The notes under the pieces are model-generated. The model had not been told where the DNA came from, did no database searches, and worked only from the letters and a program-made list of their open reading frames with translations. Source: Bacteroidota bacterium (GTDB taxonomy: Bacteria; Bacteroidota; Bacteroidia; Chitinophagales; Chitinophagaceae). From it: a stretch of DNA of 45,855 bases. Shown piece after piece: positions 34,315 to 43,597 of the stretch; position 1 is the first letter of the stretch; each line of letters begins with the position of its first letter. A program made the translations under genes and the position numbers. The DNA lies in contig CANHGS010000026.1 in the NCBI GenBank assembly GCA_947460595.1, positions 1 through 45,855 of the forward strand. The letters are read 5' to 3'.

Positions 34315-35982
34315 TTATTTTTTTGCAGCCAAAACTTCAATATCAAAAACAAGGATTTCATTTGGCGCAATATCTTTACTCCTGGTTCTAATGCCATAGC
34401 CCAATCCTGAAGGAATATACAGCCTTATTTTGCCTCCCAGTTTGCAAGATTGGAGCCCCAATTGCCATCCCTTGATCAATCTTTTTAAAGGGAAGGTTGC
34501 CGGTTTCTCTTTAGTCTGATCAAAAACAAACCCGTCTCTAAAACGCCAACCTTGGTACATCACAGTTAGGGTATCTGTAGTCTGAACAAATGCTCCGCTA
34601 CCCTCTTTTATAATTTTATAGTATATGCCATCAATACTTCCAGTAGTATCTATGGTTTTAGCTTGAATGGCCTTGTTCAATTGTTCATAATCCTTTGTCA
34701 TTTGAACAGCACTATCTGCATTTTTACTCCAATCAATAGTTGGTTTGCTTAATAATGGAGAACGCGTAAAGATTTGGCCAAACTGCGCAGTTGGGGCTTC
34801 AAAGCCACCATTCCACAAGTAAAATTGACCATCTTGTACGCCAGCACCATAATCAATTCTGTCTCTGGCTTTTCCAGTAGCATCATAAGAGAAAATAGCG
34901 TTGGTTAATTCTAGCCAAGTACCATTCTCTCTTTGTATCCATTGATTGCCAAATTGTGCCCTACGTTGTAGTTGTCCGTTTAGACCTACAAAATTTTCGT
35001 TAAAGGAATAAAGGTTTCTCAACCATTTTCCGTCTCTAGGCGCTTTAAATGCAGCAATCAATTTCCATTGCTGGAGTTCGGGTAAAAAACAATATCCTGA
35101 ATAAATGGTGGTATTAGAGGCTGAATCAGGAAGGGCTGTTACTAAAAATTTGTACACTTGCCCAGTCTTCCAGGGATAAACCCAATGACTATGACCTCCT
35201 GTGCCTTCATTACCAAAATCATTGGCTACTACCCCATTGCCCTTGGCCAATAATTGTACCCGGTTGCTATCAGCTACTTTGCCTCTGTCAACGGCCTCAT
35301 TGCCTGCGTCCCAAACAGAAAAAATGATTCTTCTTTCTTTTTCACTATTAACCTGAATGCCAAAATAGCCCCTAGCAAATCCGTTAGCCATATAATAACT
35401 ATGCACCTGATCAGCTCCAACCGGAATGGTCAATTCATTGTAAAAAGCAATGACACGGGTTGTATCTGAAATGGGGTATCGTAGGTGAACCGATGCCGCA
35501 TTTCTGCGCTCTTTTTGGTTAAAATGCATGTCTACTGCTGCGGAGCCTTTACAATCAATACTAGCAATTTCAGCAATTGTGTTTCCTGTTTTACTCAAAC
35601 CCTTTATATGCAATACATGAAAGCCAGTATCCTTAATAGTTACCTTTCCAATTTTCAAGGAAATAGTTTTCTCTGATTTTGGAACGTTAACCATAAATGG
35701 CTGCTTGTCAAATAAGATTTGCAATCTAGAGGAGCCCTCTGGATTCCTTACTTGAATAGATAGTTCAAGGGAACCCGTATTTCTAAGATAGAAATGATAT
35801 GTTAATTGCTGTTGCAGATTTGTCCAATTACTAACCCCTTTTTGCGGATCAAAAAGTTTACTTCTCCAAGACTCTGCGGGTACTGCATACCCAGTGAATC
35901 CTGGAATGGATTGCAGCTCTTGAGCAATCACTGAATGGGCAAAGCAAAAAAACAATAATTGGGCTAATATGAATTTGCGCAT
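34315..35982 (-). CDS. Secreted DUF3472 protein fused to an FKBP-type prolyl isomerase domain
   Basis: A 555-residue protein with a signal peptide of about 20 residues (ends HSVIAQ). An N-terminal DUF5077-like beta-sandwich (about 25-150) leads to a DUF3472-like domain (about 160-420, including YYMANGFARGYFGIQVN and HWVYPWKTGQVYKFLV). The last 110 residues are a clear FKBP peptidyl-prolyl isomerase: YYKIIKEGSG, VMYQGWRFRDGFVFD, LIKGWQLGLQSCKLGGKIRLYIPS and FDIEVL. Both ends look complete. The pairing is unusual to me; the N-terminal part may bind a surface polymer (inference). The ATG at 35982 gives the signal peptide. Confidence 0.8.
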   Translation of the reverse strand: MRKFILAQLLFFCFAHSVIAQELQSIPGFTGYAVPAESWRSKLFDPQKGVSNWTNLQQQLTYHFYLRNTGSLELSIQVRNPEGSSRLQILFDKQPFMVNVPKSEKTISLKIGKVTIKDTGFHVLHIKGLSKTGNTIAEIASIDCKGSAAVDMHFNQKERRNAASVHLRYPISDTTRVIAFYNELTIPVGADQVHSYYMANGFARGYFGIQVNSEKERRIIFSVWDAGNEAVDRGKVADSNRVQLLAKGNGVVANDFGNEGTGGHSHWVYPWKTGQVYKFLVTALPDSASNTTIYSGYCFLPELQQWKLIAAFKAPRDGKWLRNLYSFNENFVGLNGQLQRRAQFGNQWIQRENGTWLELTNAIFSYDATGKARDRIDYGAGVQDGQFYLWNGGFEAPTAQFGQIFTRSPLLSKPTIDWSKNADSAVQMTKDYEQLNKAIQAKTIDTTGSIDGIYYKIIKEGSGAFVQTTDTLTVMYQGWRFRDGFVFDQTKEKPATFPLKRLIKGWQLGLQSCKLGGKIRLYIPSGLGYGIRTRSKDIAPNEILVFDIEVLAAKK

Positions 35983-36074
35983 GGCTAATAGTTGTTGGAA
36001 CAATCAATTGATTCTGTCAAACATAATGAAAACCTTTAAAACCTTGTTAGTTTCCTATGGTGGATTAAAAGTTA

Positions 36075-36092
36075 ATTAAACGTTTGTTTAAT
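36075..36092. promoter_or_regulatory. Candidate TetR operator
   Basis: ATTAAAC (36075-36081) and GTTTAAT (36086-36092) form a perfect 7-bp inverted repeat with a 4-bp spacer, typical of TetR-family sites. It overlaps the -33 TTTG at 36083-36086, so bound repressor would block the promoter. Confidence 0.65.
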
Positions 36093-36114
36093 TTCTGGAA
36101 TCTTCGCATATTTG
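36083..36114 (+). promoter_or_regulatory. Promoter of the tetR-efflux operon
   Basis: TTTG at 36083-36086, a 20-bp spacer and CATATTTG at 36107-36114 fit the Bacteroidota pattern apart from one base. The tetR ATG is 15 bp further on. Confidence 0.6.
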
Positions 36115-36129
36115 CAGCAGTTTATTCAA

Positions 36130-36759
36130 ATGAGCATTGACAAAAAGGAACATATTATGGAAGTGGCGGTGGAACTATTTGCCACCAATGGTTTTGAAGG
36201 AACTTCTATACGCCAATTGGCCCAACGGGCGGATGTTAATATTGCCATGATCAACTATTATTTTGGGAGTAAAGAGAAATTATTTGAAACCTTGCTGGAA
36301 CAGAAGGCCAGCTATATGCGCAATAGAATTGAAGCCGTTGAGGCAGATGAATCTCTTACAGAAATAGAGAAACTGGACCAAATTATAGAAGACTATGTGG
36401 TCCGTTTTTTTTCACAACCTGAATTCCACCGAGTCTTGCAACAAGAACTATTGGTTTCTCAGAGAGAACAGCTGCACCAAAACGTGATTGGTCTTTTTGT
36501 TAAAAATACCCAAAACGTAGTTGCCATAATAGAAAAAGGTATTCGCAAAAAGCAATTTAAAAAAGTGGATCCGCCCTTTGTTTTTGCTTCTATTATTGGC
36601 ACTATTAACCAAGTAATGCAATCTAAAATCATGTGCAATATGCTCTTGAACAAAGCATTTGATGAGAACCCATACCAAGACCCTCTATTCAAAAAAAGAC
36701 TGATTCAACATTTGAAACAAATGGTTCACGCGCAACTACTTATTGAAAAAGACATTTAA
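36130..36759 (+). CDS. TetR-family transcriptional regulator
   Basis: A 209-residue repressor. The helix-turn-helix is at about residues 10-55: MEVAVELFATNGFEGTSIRQ and ADVNIAMINYYFGSKEKLF. A C-terminal ligand domain follows. It is first in an operon with membrane-fusion, MFS and outer-membrane efflux genes and probably controls them and itself through the operator at 36075-36092. The ligand is likely an exported drug or toxic compound (inference). The ATG at 36130 is chosen over a TTG six codons before. Confidence 0.88.
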   Translation: MSIDKKEHIMEVAVELFATNGFEGTSIRQLAQRADVNIAMINYYFGSKEKLFETLLEQKASYMRNRIEAVEADESLTEIEKLDQIIEDYVVRFFSQPEFHRVLQQELLVSQREQLHQNVIGLFVKNTQNVVAIIEKGIRKKQFKKVDPPFVFASIIGTINQVMQSKIMCNMLLNKAFDENPYQDPLFKKRLIQHLKQMVHAQLLIEKDI

Positions 36760-36769
36760 ACCAAGACCC

Positions 36770-37813
36770 ATGGAACAAACAAACACTAAAAAGCCAAAAA
36801 GCCCCGTAAAATTTATCATTATTGGTTTGATTTTACTAGTAGCAGGTTATTTTGGTTACCAAAAAATTCATTTTGTTTTAACGCATGAAACAACAGACAA
36901 TGCGCAGATTGAAACACAAATTACGCCCGTACTCCCTAGGGTTGCAGGATATGTAAAAACCATTGCCGTAAAAGATTACGATAGCGTAAAAGCTGGGGAT
37001 CTCTTGGTTGAATTGGATGATGCTGAACTACAACAACAATTGCAAGAAATGCAAGCAGATTTTGCCCAAGCAGCAACAGATATAGTAAACGCAAAAGCGG
37101 CTTTGAACAATGCCATTGTTTCTTTGAAAGTAAATAAGGGCAATATTGACATTAGTGAATTGAGAAAGAAAAAAGCCCAGGATGATCTGCAAAGAGATCA
37201 GAATTTGTTCAATAGTGAAGCCATTACACGCAAACAGTTAGACGATAGTAAATTTGCTGTGGAAAACGCTGGAAAAATATTAGACAATAGTCACAATGAT
37301 TTATCCGCCGCCCAAAGTAGGATTGCCGTTTTGGAATCAAATGTGAAAAAAGCGGAAGCCGTTATGGTTGTGAAGCAATCTAGGATTAACCAACAACAAT
37401 TGAAAATCTCCTATACCAAAATCTATGCACCACAGGGCGGAAAGATTGGAAAGAAAACCATCAGTACCGGACAATTTGTACAAGCAGGAACGCCCCTATT
37501 TTCCATTGTCAATGATAGTAGCTATTGGGTGGTGGGCAATTTTAAAGAAAATCAATTGTATGCTTTGACCCCAGGCAAAAAAGTAGTTTTAAAAATGGAT
37601 GCCTATCCAGACCTTGATCTGATTGGAACAGTTGCTTCTTTAAGTGAAGCCACCGGAGCAAAATTTGCCTTATTACCACCTGATAATAGCAGTGGCAATT
37701 TTGTAAAAGTAACCCAACGCGTACCGGTGAAAATATGGATTGATGACTTGGAAAAACATCGTGAACTATTACGTGCAGGATTGAGTGTATCCATTGTAGC
37801 CCCTACTAAATAA
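36770..37813 (+). CDS. HlyD/EmrA-family membrane fusion protein
   Basis: A 347-residue periplasmic adaptor. One membrane helix lies at about residues 14-34 (VKFIIIGLILLVAGYFGY). The lipoyl half-motifs are around QITPVLPRVAGYVKTIAV and KIYAPQGGKIGKKTI, with a long coiled coil between them (about 75-190). The beta-barrel domain follows (VVGNFKENQLYALTPGKKV). It bridges the MFS pump and the TolC channel encoded next. The ATG at 36770 lies 10 bp after tetR. Confidence 0.9.
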   Translation: MEQTNTKKPKSPVKFIIIGLILLVAGYFGYQKIHFVLTHETTDNAQIETQITPVLPRVAGYVKTIAVKDYDSVKAGDLLVELDDAELQQQLQEMQADFAQAATDIVNAKAALNNAIVSLKVNKGNIDISELRKKKAQDDLQRDQNLFNSEAITRKQLDDSKFAVENAGKILDNSHNDLSAAQSRIAVLESNVKKAEAVMVVKQSRINQQQLKISYTKIYAPQGGKIGKKTISTGQFVQAGTPLFSIVNDSSYWVVGNFKENQLYALTPGKKVVLKMDAYPDLDLIGTVASLSEATGAKFALLPPDNSSGNFVKVTQRVPVKIWIDDLEKHRELLRAGLSVSIVAPTK

Positions 37814-37819
37814 TTTTAT

Positions 37820-39394
37820 ATGGCAGCTCCTAAAGGATTTGCGCAAGCCATTATTGTCATTACCACCATTGCCGCAGCGGTAATGGAATTGGTAGATACG
37901 TCCATTGTCAATGTGGCTTTAACAGACATGAGCGGTAGTTTGGGTGTAAACATTGAAGATGTTAGTTGGGTGATTACATCCTATGCCATTGCCAATGTGA
38001 TTATCATTCCGCTTACTGGATTTTTGGCCGACTATTTTGGTAGAAAGAATTACTATATAGTCTCCATGATTTTGTTTACCCTGGCCTCTTATATGTGCGG
38101 ACAGTCAAACGGTTTGTTGGAGTTGGTCATCTGGCGATTTATACAAGGAATTGGTGGAGGAGCCTTGCTCTCTACCTCACAATCCATTTTATTTGACGCC
38201 TTTGAACCCAAAGACCGGGGCAAAGCAGCTGGACTATTTGGTATGGGTATTGTACTAGGCCCTACGCTAGGACCCACGCTGGGCGGCTATTTGATGGAAC
38301 ATTTTAGTTGGCCCCTAATTTTCCTAGTGAATATTCCCATTGGAATTATTGCTACTACCCTTTCTTTTATTTTTATCGAGAAAAAAGAAGGAGAAGGCAA
38401 AAATAAAGACAAGATTAATATTGACTATGTGGGTATTGGCTTACTCATGGCTGGCATTAGCTGTTTACAATTTGTCTTGGAAAGGGGTGAAAGCGAAGAC
38501 TGGTTCAATAGTGAGGCCATTAGAATTTGCTCCATGGTTGCTGCCATGAGTATTGGTTTGTTTATTTGGCAAGAATTGAAAGTAAAGCAGCCTGCCGTAA
38601 ATATTCGTTTATTGGGTAATAGAAATTTGGGAGTAACTACCATATTTACTTTTGTAGCTGGCTTTGGACTATTTACTTCTGTATTTGTTTATCCTGTATT
38701 GGCTCAAAGGGTTTTGGGATTCACCCCTTATGAAACTGGTTTGGCATTATTGGCTCCCACCCTGTTTGGTGTCATAGCAATGCCCATCATGGGTATTATG
38801 CTTAGTAAGGGAGTTCCGCCATTGCCATTTATTGCAGTAGGTTTTACCATGTTTACCATTTATGCATTTTTGAACTCCAGGGTAAGTTTAGATATTGGCA
38901 AAGCGGACCTTTTTTGGTTATTTGTCATTAGGGCATTGGGTATTGCCATGAGTCAGTTGCCGTTGATTAATCAGGCGGTAGCAGGATTACATCCAAAAGA
39001 TTATGCAACAGGTATTGGATTAAATAATATGATCCGACAATTGGGCGGGGCTTTTGGTATTGCTGTTGCCAACAATTATATAGCCAGACAATATGCACAG
39101 CATAGAAGCGACTTAGTAAGCAATATGCAAAATGGCGCCGAACAAGCCAGCGCCATGGCTGCTAATATTATGAGTAGGTCTGGTGATATAGCTGCTACTG
39201 CAAATGCAAAAGCCTTAACCATTATGAATGGCTCCGTTGAACGACAATCCTATTTTCTAGCTTACTTAGATACGTTTAGACTAATTGGCATTTTCTTTAT
39301 TATAGTATTACCATTAATATTTTTTTTAAGAGTTAAAAAGAAAACACCTGAAGAATTGGCCGCTGCCATGAAAGCAGCTTCAGAAGCTCATTAA
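37820..39394 (+). CDS. MFS drug transporter, DHA2 family (EmrB/QacA type)
   Basis: A 524-residue integral membrane protein with 14 predicted helices. The family motif A region is FLADYFGRKNYY and the antiporter motif C form is GIVLGPTLGPTLGGYL. An acidic residue in helix 1 (MELVDTSIVNVALTDM) is typical of DHA2 proton antiporters. It starts 6 bp after the adaptor gene. Together with the adaptor and TolC it should form a tripartite pump across both membranes. Substrate unknown. Confidence 0.92.
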   Translation: MAAPKGFAQAIIVITTIAAAVMELVDTSIVNVALTDMSGSLGVNIEDVSWVITSYAIANVIIIPLTGFLADYFGRKNYYIVSMILFTLASYMCGQSNGLLELVIWRFIQGIGGGALLSTSQSILFDAFEPKDRGKAAGLFGMGIVLGPTLGPTLGGYLMEHFSWPLIFLVNIPIGIIATTLSFIFIEKKEGEGKNKDKINIDYVGIGLLMAGISCLQFVLERGESEDWFNSEAIRICSMVAAMSIGLFIWQELKVKQPAVNIRLLGNRNLGVTTIFTFVAGFGLFTSVFVYPVLAQRVLGFTPYETGLALLAPTLFGVIAMPIMGIMLSKGVPPLPFIAVGFTMFTIYAFLNSRVSLDIGKADLFWLFVIRALGIAMSQLPLINQAVAGLHPKDYATGIGLNNMIRQLGGAFGIAVANNYIARQYAQHRSDLVSNMQNGAEQASAMAANIMSRSGDIAATANAKALTIMNGSVERQSYFLAYLDTFRLIGIFFIIVLPLIFFLRVKKKTPEELAAAMKAASEAH

Positions 39395-39424
39395 TACCAA
39401 CAAAACATCATTAAAATACATTTT

Positions 39425-40723
39425 ATGCATAAGATGCTAACCTCTTTATTCATTCTGTTAATTTGCCAATTGGGCACAAACGCACAGGTGCAGGTAAACC
39501 CAGAACTCAAACAACTCATTAACCAATCCTTTGGCTATTTTCCCAAGCTAAAAGAAGCAGAGAACTTAATAGTTACAGCAGAAGATAAAATAGAACTGAG
39601 CCGTTTGGGTGCTAACCCCTTTGTTGGAGCAAATGCAGGCTATAGCTATTTAGCCCCTGTATCCAAAGCAACACTTCCCATAAATGGAGGCAATCAGGAG
39701 GTGAAGTTTTTTCCCAATCATAACTATAATGCAACAGTCAATGCCAATTATATGCTGGTTGATTTTGGCCGTTTAAAAGCTACTATTGAAAAAGCTAAAA
39801 CAGACTTACAATTGGCCAAAGACAATATGGAATTGGTGAAGTCACAATTGGCTAATCAAGTGGCCACTATCTATTATAATCTGGTTTATTTACAAAAAGC
39901 CATCAGTATTCAGGATTCTGTTCTTCAATTTTTAGAGGAGAACAAAAAAGTAGTACAGTCTAAAATTAAAGATGGCGAAGCGCTAAAAATTGACCTACTC
40001 AATATTCAGGCAAGCATTGACAATGAAATCAACCGGAAGGCCGATTTACGCAATGGTTTACAAAAACAAATGAACCTATTGAATTATACCACAGGTGCCA
40101 ATGCTGCCAACGGAAACCAATTTGACTTTACGCTACAAGTAGCCAATGCAGCTGCAGCATTAGATGCTTCAGTTGGTAATAACTTAGATTTTAAATTAGC
40201 CAAAGACAGGATTAATCAGGCAGCAGGCGATATTGCTATTTCCAAACTTCAAGACAAACCCTCTATTAACTTAAACGGAGGAGTGGGATTTAAAAATGGG
40301 TATTTACCTGACATCTACAACTTTCAATTAAATGGTGTTGCCGGGGTAAGCTTACAGGTTCCCATCTATACAGGCGGAAGAACCAAACAACAGATTAAGC
40401 TACAAGAAAGAATGGTTCAACAGCAAGAGCTAGCCTTGCAATCATTGAATGCAGGCTATAAAAAAGATATTGCCCAAGCCTTAACGGATATTCAAACCAA
40501 CTTAGAAAGAATTGCCAATACCCAGTCTCAAATTGACCAAACCAAATATGCACAGCAATTAGCCGCCATTCGTTTTAAAAATGGGGTTGGTACTAATTTA
40601 GAATTAACCAATGCCAGTACCAATGTACAAAGAGCAGAACTAAGCCGATTGCAATACCAATACCAGCTATGTCTATCTAGACTAGAATTGGCTAAATTAA
40701 TGGGATACGATTATTGGAAATAA
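39425..40723 (+). CDS. TolC-family outer membrane efflux protein
   Basis: A 432-residue outer membrane channel subunit with a signal peptide (ends GTNAQ, about residue 20). It has two outer-membrane-efflux repeats with long helices, for example IEKAKTDLQLAKDNMELVKS and ERIANTQSQIDQTKYAQQLA, and a beta-strand region with PIYTGGRTKQQI. It is the third gene of the efflux operon. The convergent SET gene ends 4 bp past its stop. Confidence 0.9.
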   Translation: MHKMLTSLFILLICQLGTNAQVQVNPELKQLINQSFGYFPKLKEAENLIVTAEDKIELSRLGANPFVGANAGYSYLAPVSKATLPINGGNQEVKFFPNHNYNATVNANYMLVDFGRLKATIEKAKTDLQLAKDNMELVKSQLANQVATIYYNLVYLQKAISIQDSVLQFLEENKKVVQSKIKDGEALKIDLLNIQASIDNEINRKADLRNGLQKQMNLLNYTTGANAANGNQFDFTLQVANAAAALDASVGNNLDFKLAKDRINQAAGDIAISKLQDKPSINLNGGVGFKNGYLPDIYNFQLNGVAGVSLQVPIYTGGRTKQQIKLQERMVQQQELALQSLNAGYKKDIAQALTDIQTNLERIANTQSQIDQTKYAQQLAAIRFKNGVGTNLELTNASTNVQRAELSRLQYQYQLCLSRLELAKLMGYDYWK

Positions 40724-40727
40724 GCCC

Positions 40728-41111
40728 TTATTGCGCGTCAAACCAAATGGGTGATTGATCTTCTGGGTCTGCATTGTAATTGATAAATAGTTCCTCGCCT
40801 ACAGCAATGTCATGAATAGCCGTAATGGTCATTAATTCATTATCAAAATCCATTTGGTAGCTACAATTGGGTTGATAAGAATGGTTATAAATAGAAATAT
40901 ATCCCAAACCAAGGGCCCCCATTTCATGCCCTTGGCCCCATTCAAAAATATAATTGTATAGCAAGGTCTCTTCCGCCTTTTTACGATCTTTCATAGAAAA
41001 CACCAGTACTGGAGAGATTTCTAAAATGGTCTGAGCTTCAATGGCTTCGGTAGCAAAAACACCCCTTCCCCTTTCTTTAGAGGGTGCTATGGCCAATATG
41101 GGTAAAATCAT
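40728..41111 (-). CDS. SET-domain protein
   Basis: A 127-residue protein that is essentially one SET domain. SKERGRGVFATEAIEAQTI at the start matches the SAM-side motif, YNHSYQPNCSYQMD is the NHSxxPN motif, and GEELFINYN is the ELxxxY motif with its catalytic-site Tyr. SET domains methylate lysines on proteins. The bacterial target is not known. No post-SET cysteines are present. It stands alone on the minus strand. Confidence 0.83.
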   Translation of the reverse strand: MILPILAIAPSKERGRGVFATEAIEAQTILEISPVLVFSMKDRKKAEETLLYNYIFEWGQGHEMGALGLGYISIYNHSYQPNCSYQMDFDNELMTITAIHDIAVGEELFINYNADPEDQSPIWFDAQ

Positions 41112-41190
41112 GAGCGAAAATTAAGCCTAACTAAGTAATTGAGCCAGCATTATTTTTTCTCTCCTGAACGCTAATGGCTAAATTGCAGCC

Positions 41191-42582
41191 ATGTCTTTAG
41201 AAATGGAACAGCCCGATATTAAGGAAGTCTTTGAGCAATTGATTGCAACAGAAGACAAACTGGCCATTCAGGAATTCCTGAATGACCAGAATATCAGTGA
41301 TGTAGCTGAGTTAATCAATGAGTATCCAGAATACGAATCCCAAATAGTGGCCAATATGGCCATTAATAGGGCGGCATCCGTATTTAAGATCTTAGACATA
41401 TCGCAACAAAAAGACATTGTTAAAGAGCTACCCACAGCCAAGACAGCGGAATTATTGAATGAGCTTCCGGCGGATGACCGTACAGACTTCTTAGAGGAAT
41501 TACCCAAGGCGGTAATTAGAGACCTCATTAAATTATTGGACCCAGAAGAAAGAAAAATCACCCTCTCCTTACTGGGTTATCCCGAAGACAGTGTGGGCAG
41601 GTTAATGACCCCAGACTATGTGTACGTGTTTGCGCACAACACCGTTGCAGACGTTTTTAGAACTATTCGCAAGTATGGGAAAAGCTCTGAAACCATTGAT
41701 GTTATCTATATTATCAATGAACAAGGTGAATTGTTAGACGATATTAGAATTAGGGATGTGATCCTTGCAACACCAGATAAATTAATCTCTGATATTCTTG
41801 ACGGAAGGGTGGTTTCTTTATTGGTCAATGATGACCAAGAGCACGCCAACCAAATATTCAAAATGAATAACCGGGTGGCCTTACCCGTGGTAGACAATAA
41901 CAATATCCTATTGGGTATTGTGACCATTGATGATATGTTGTGGGTGGCCAATGAAGAGTTCAGTGAGGATATGCAAAAAATTGGTGGTACAGAAGCATTG
42001 AATGAACCCTATTTAGATATTCCATTGTTAAAACTCTTTAGAAAAAGAATTGGCTGGCTAGTGGTCTTGTTTTTGGGAGAAATGCTAACAGCCACCGCCA
42101 TGGGTTATTTTGAAGACGAGATTGCAAAGGCAGTAGTATTGGCATTGTTTGTACCATTGATTATTTCTTCCGGTGGTAATAGTGGCTCACAAGCTTCAAC
42201 CTTAATTATTCAGGCAATGGCCGTGGGCGATGTGTATTTGTCAGACTGGTGGCGTGTTTTAAAAAGAGAACTGTTGAGTGGTTTGTTATTGGGGTCTGTA
42301 TTAGGCATCATTGGTTTTATTAGAGTGATTGTTTGGCATAGTGTTGCACCACAAATTTATGGCGACCATTGGTTTCAAATTGGGGCTACTGTTGGTATTA
42401 GTTTAATGGGGGTGGTACTTTGGGGAACCCTAACAGGATCTATGCTGCCCATTGCCTTAAAAAAGCTAGGCGCCGACCCAGCCGTTTCCTCAGCTCCATT
42501 TGTAGCTACCTTAGTAGACGTAACTGGATTGATTATTTATTTTAGTGTGGCCTTGCTATTTCTGAAAGGACTTTTGTTGTAA
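41191..42582 (+). CDS. mgtE: MgtE-family magnesium transporter
   Basis: A 463-residue transporter. An N-terminal MgtE helical domain (about 1-130, with ELPADDRTDFLEELP) is followed by two CBS domains (about 135-255, ending VALPVVDNNNILLGIVTIDDM). About five membrane helices come after, with SSGGNSGSQASTLIIQAMAVGD at the ion path. The acidic N-domain and CBS pair gate the channel by Mg2+ in this family. The length fits. Confidence 0.92.
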   Translation: MSLEMEQPDIKEVFEQLIATEDKLAIQEFLNDQNISDVAELINEYPEYESQIVANMAINRAASVFKILDISQQKDIVKELPTAKTAELLNELPADDRTDFLEELPKAVIRDLIKLLDPEERKITLSLLGYPEDSVGRLMTPDYVYVFAHNTVADVFRTIRKYGKSSETIDVIYIINEQGELLDDIRIRDVILATPDKLISDILDGRVVSLLVNDDQEHANQIFKMNNRVALPVVDNNNILLGIVTIDDMLWVANEEFSEDMQKIGGTEALNEPYLDIPLLKLFRKRIGWLVVLFLGEMLTATAMGYFEDEIAKAVVLALFVPLIISSGGNSGSQASTLIIQAMAVGDVYLSDWWRVLKRELLSGLLLGSVLGIIGFIRVIVWHSVAPQIYGDHWFQIGATVGISLMGVVLWGTLTGSMLPIALKKLGADPAVSSAPFVATLVDVTGLIIYFSVALLFLKGLLL

Positions 42583-42618
42583 CTTGAAATTGAGCGTTTA
42601 AAGATCCAATACCTATTC

Positions 42619-43569
42619 ATGAAAAAATTTGGAAAAATTCTGCTGGCTATTTTTGCCCTTTTTCTTGGCATGTTATTTTTAATTGGGGTAGTATTCTATA
42701 GAAAAGATATTCCTGTAGAAAATTTAAAACTACTCTATGCCAATCCCGCTTCTCAATTTCTTCATTTAATGGGGATGAATGTGCACTATAGAGATGAAGG
42801 AAATACCCAGGATAGTATTCCTATTGTTTTAATTCATGGCACATCCTCTTCTCTGCTAACCTGGGACAGTGTTGTTGACAACCTAAAAGACAAGCACCGA
42901 ATAATACGAATGGACCTTCCGGCTTTTGGCTTAACAGGACCAAACCCCAAAAAGGATTACAGCTTTGATTATTACACTCGTTTCATAGATAGTTTTTTAG
43001 TAAAACTGTCTATAAAAAAATGCATAGTTATAGGCAATTCATTAGGAGGAGGTATTGCTTGGCATTATGCTTTAGCCTATCCTAAAAAAGTTGCTAAATT
43101 GGTATTAGTAGATGCCAGTGGGTTTTCAAGTTTGACCAAATCAAAAGGTGCTATTGGATTTAAGATTGCTCAAACACCCTTTCTGAATCAGATAGTCAAA
43201 TTTGTCACTCCCAGATTTTTGGTTAGAAAAAGTTTGGAAGACGTTTATGTTGACGATGCTAGAATTAGCGATTCCCTAGTAGATATTTACTTTAAAATGA
43301 CACTCAGAGAAGGCAATAGGGCTGCTCTAATTGATAGAATGCGTGCGGGGTTCCAAAACGAATCGGCCAAAATTGCAGGCATTAAAACACCTACCCTTAT
43401 CATTTGGGGAGAAGGGGATCAACTCATTCCTGTTGCACACGCCTACCAGTTTCAAAAAGCCATTCCCAATAGTCAATTATCCATTTTCAAGTCAGTGGGG
43501 CATGTACCTATGGAAGAATCGCCCAAGCAATTCACTACTGTTTTGAACCAATATCTGGATCAACAATAA
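42619..43569 (+). CDS. Alpha/beta hydrolase, membrane-anchored
   Basis: A 316-residue protein with one N-terminal hydrophobic helix (about 5-27, ILLAIFALFLGMLFLIGVVF). It has an alpha/beta-hydrolase fold: LIHGTSSSLLTWD oxyanion region, nucleophile Ser in VIGNSLGGGIAWHYA (about 142), Asp in IIWGEGDQLIPV and His in SVGHVPMEES. The substrate cannot be assigned. It follows mgtE by 36 bp and is convergent with dapA, with no strong terminator between them. Confidence 0.83.
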   Translation: MKKFGKILLAIFALFLGMLFLIGVVFYRKDIPVENLKLLYANPASQFLHLMGMNVHYRDEGNTQDSIPIVLIHGTSSSLLTWDSVVDNLKDKHRIIRMDLPAFGLTGPNPKKDYSFDYYTRFIDSFLVKLSIKKCIVIGNSLGGGIAWHYALAYPKKVAKLVLVDASGFSSLTKSKGAIGFKIAQTPFLNQIVKFVTPRFLVRKSLEDVYVDDARISDSLVDIYFKMTLREGNRAALIDRMRAGFQNESAKIAGIKTPTLIIWGEGDQLIPVAHAYQFQKAIPNSQLSIFKSVGHVPMEESPKQFTTVLNQYLDQQ

Positions 43570-43597
43570 AGGGAAACAGCACTTGCCATTGGGCGTA

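Noticed and set aside
34290..34319. AATAAAGC / GCTTTATT inverted repeat as a terminator for the DUF3472-FKBP gene
   Set aside because: AT-rich 8-bp stem with a 14-nt loop; no T-tract on the minus strand.
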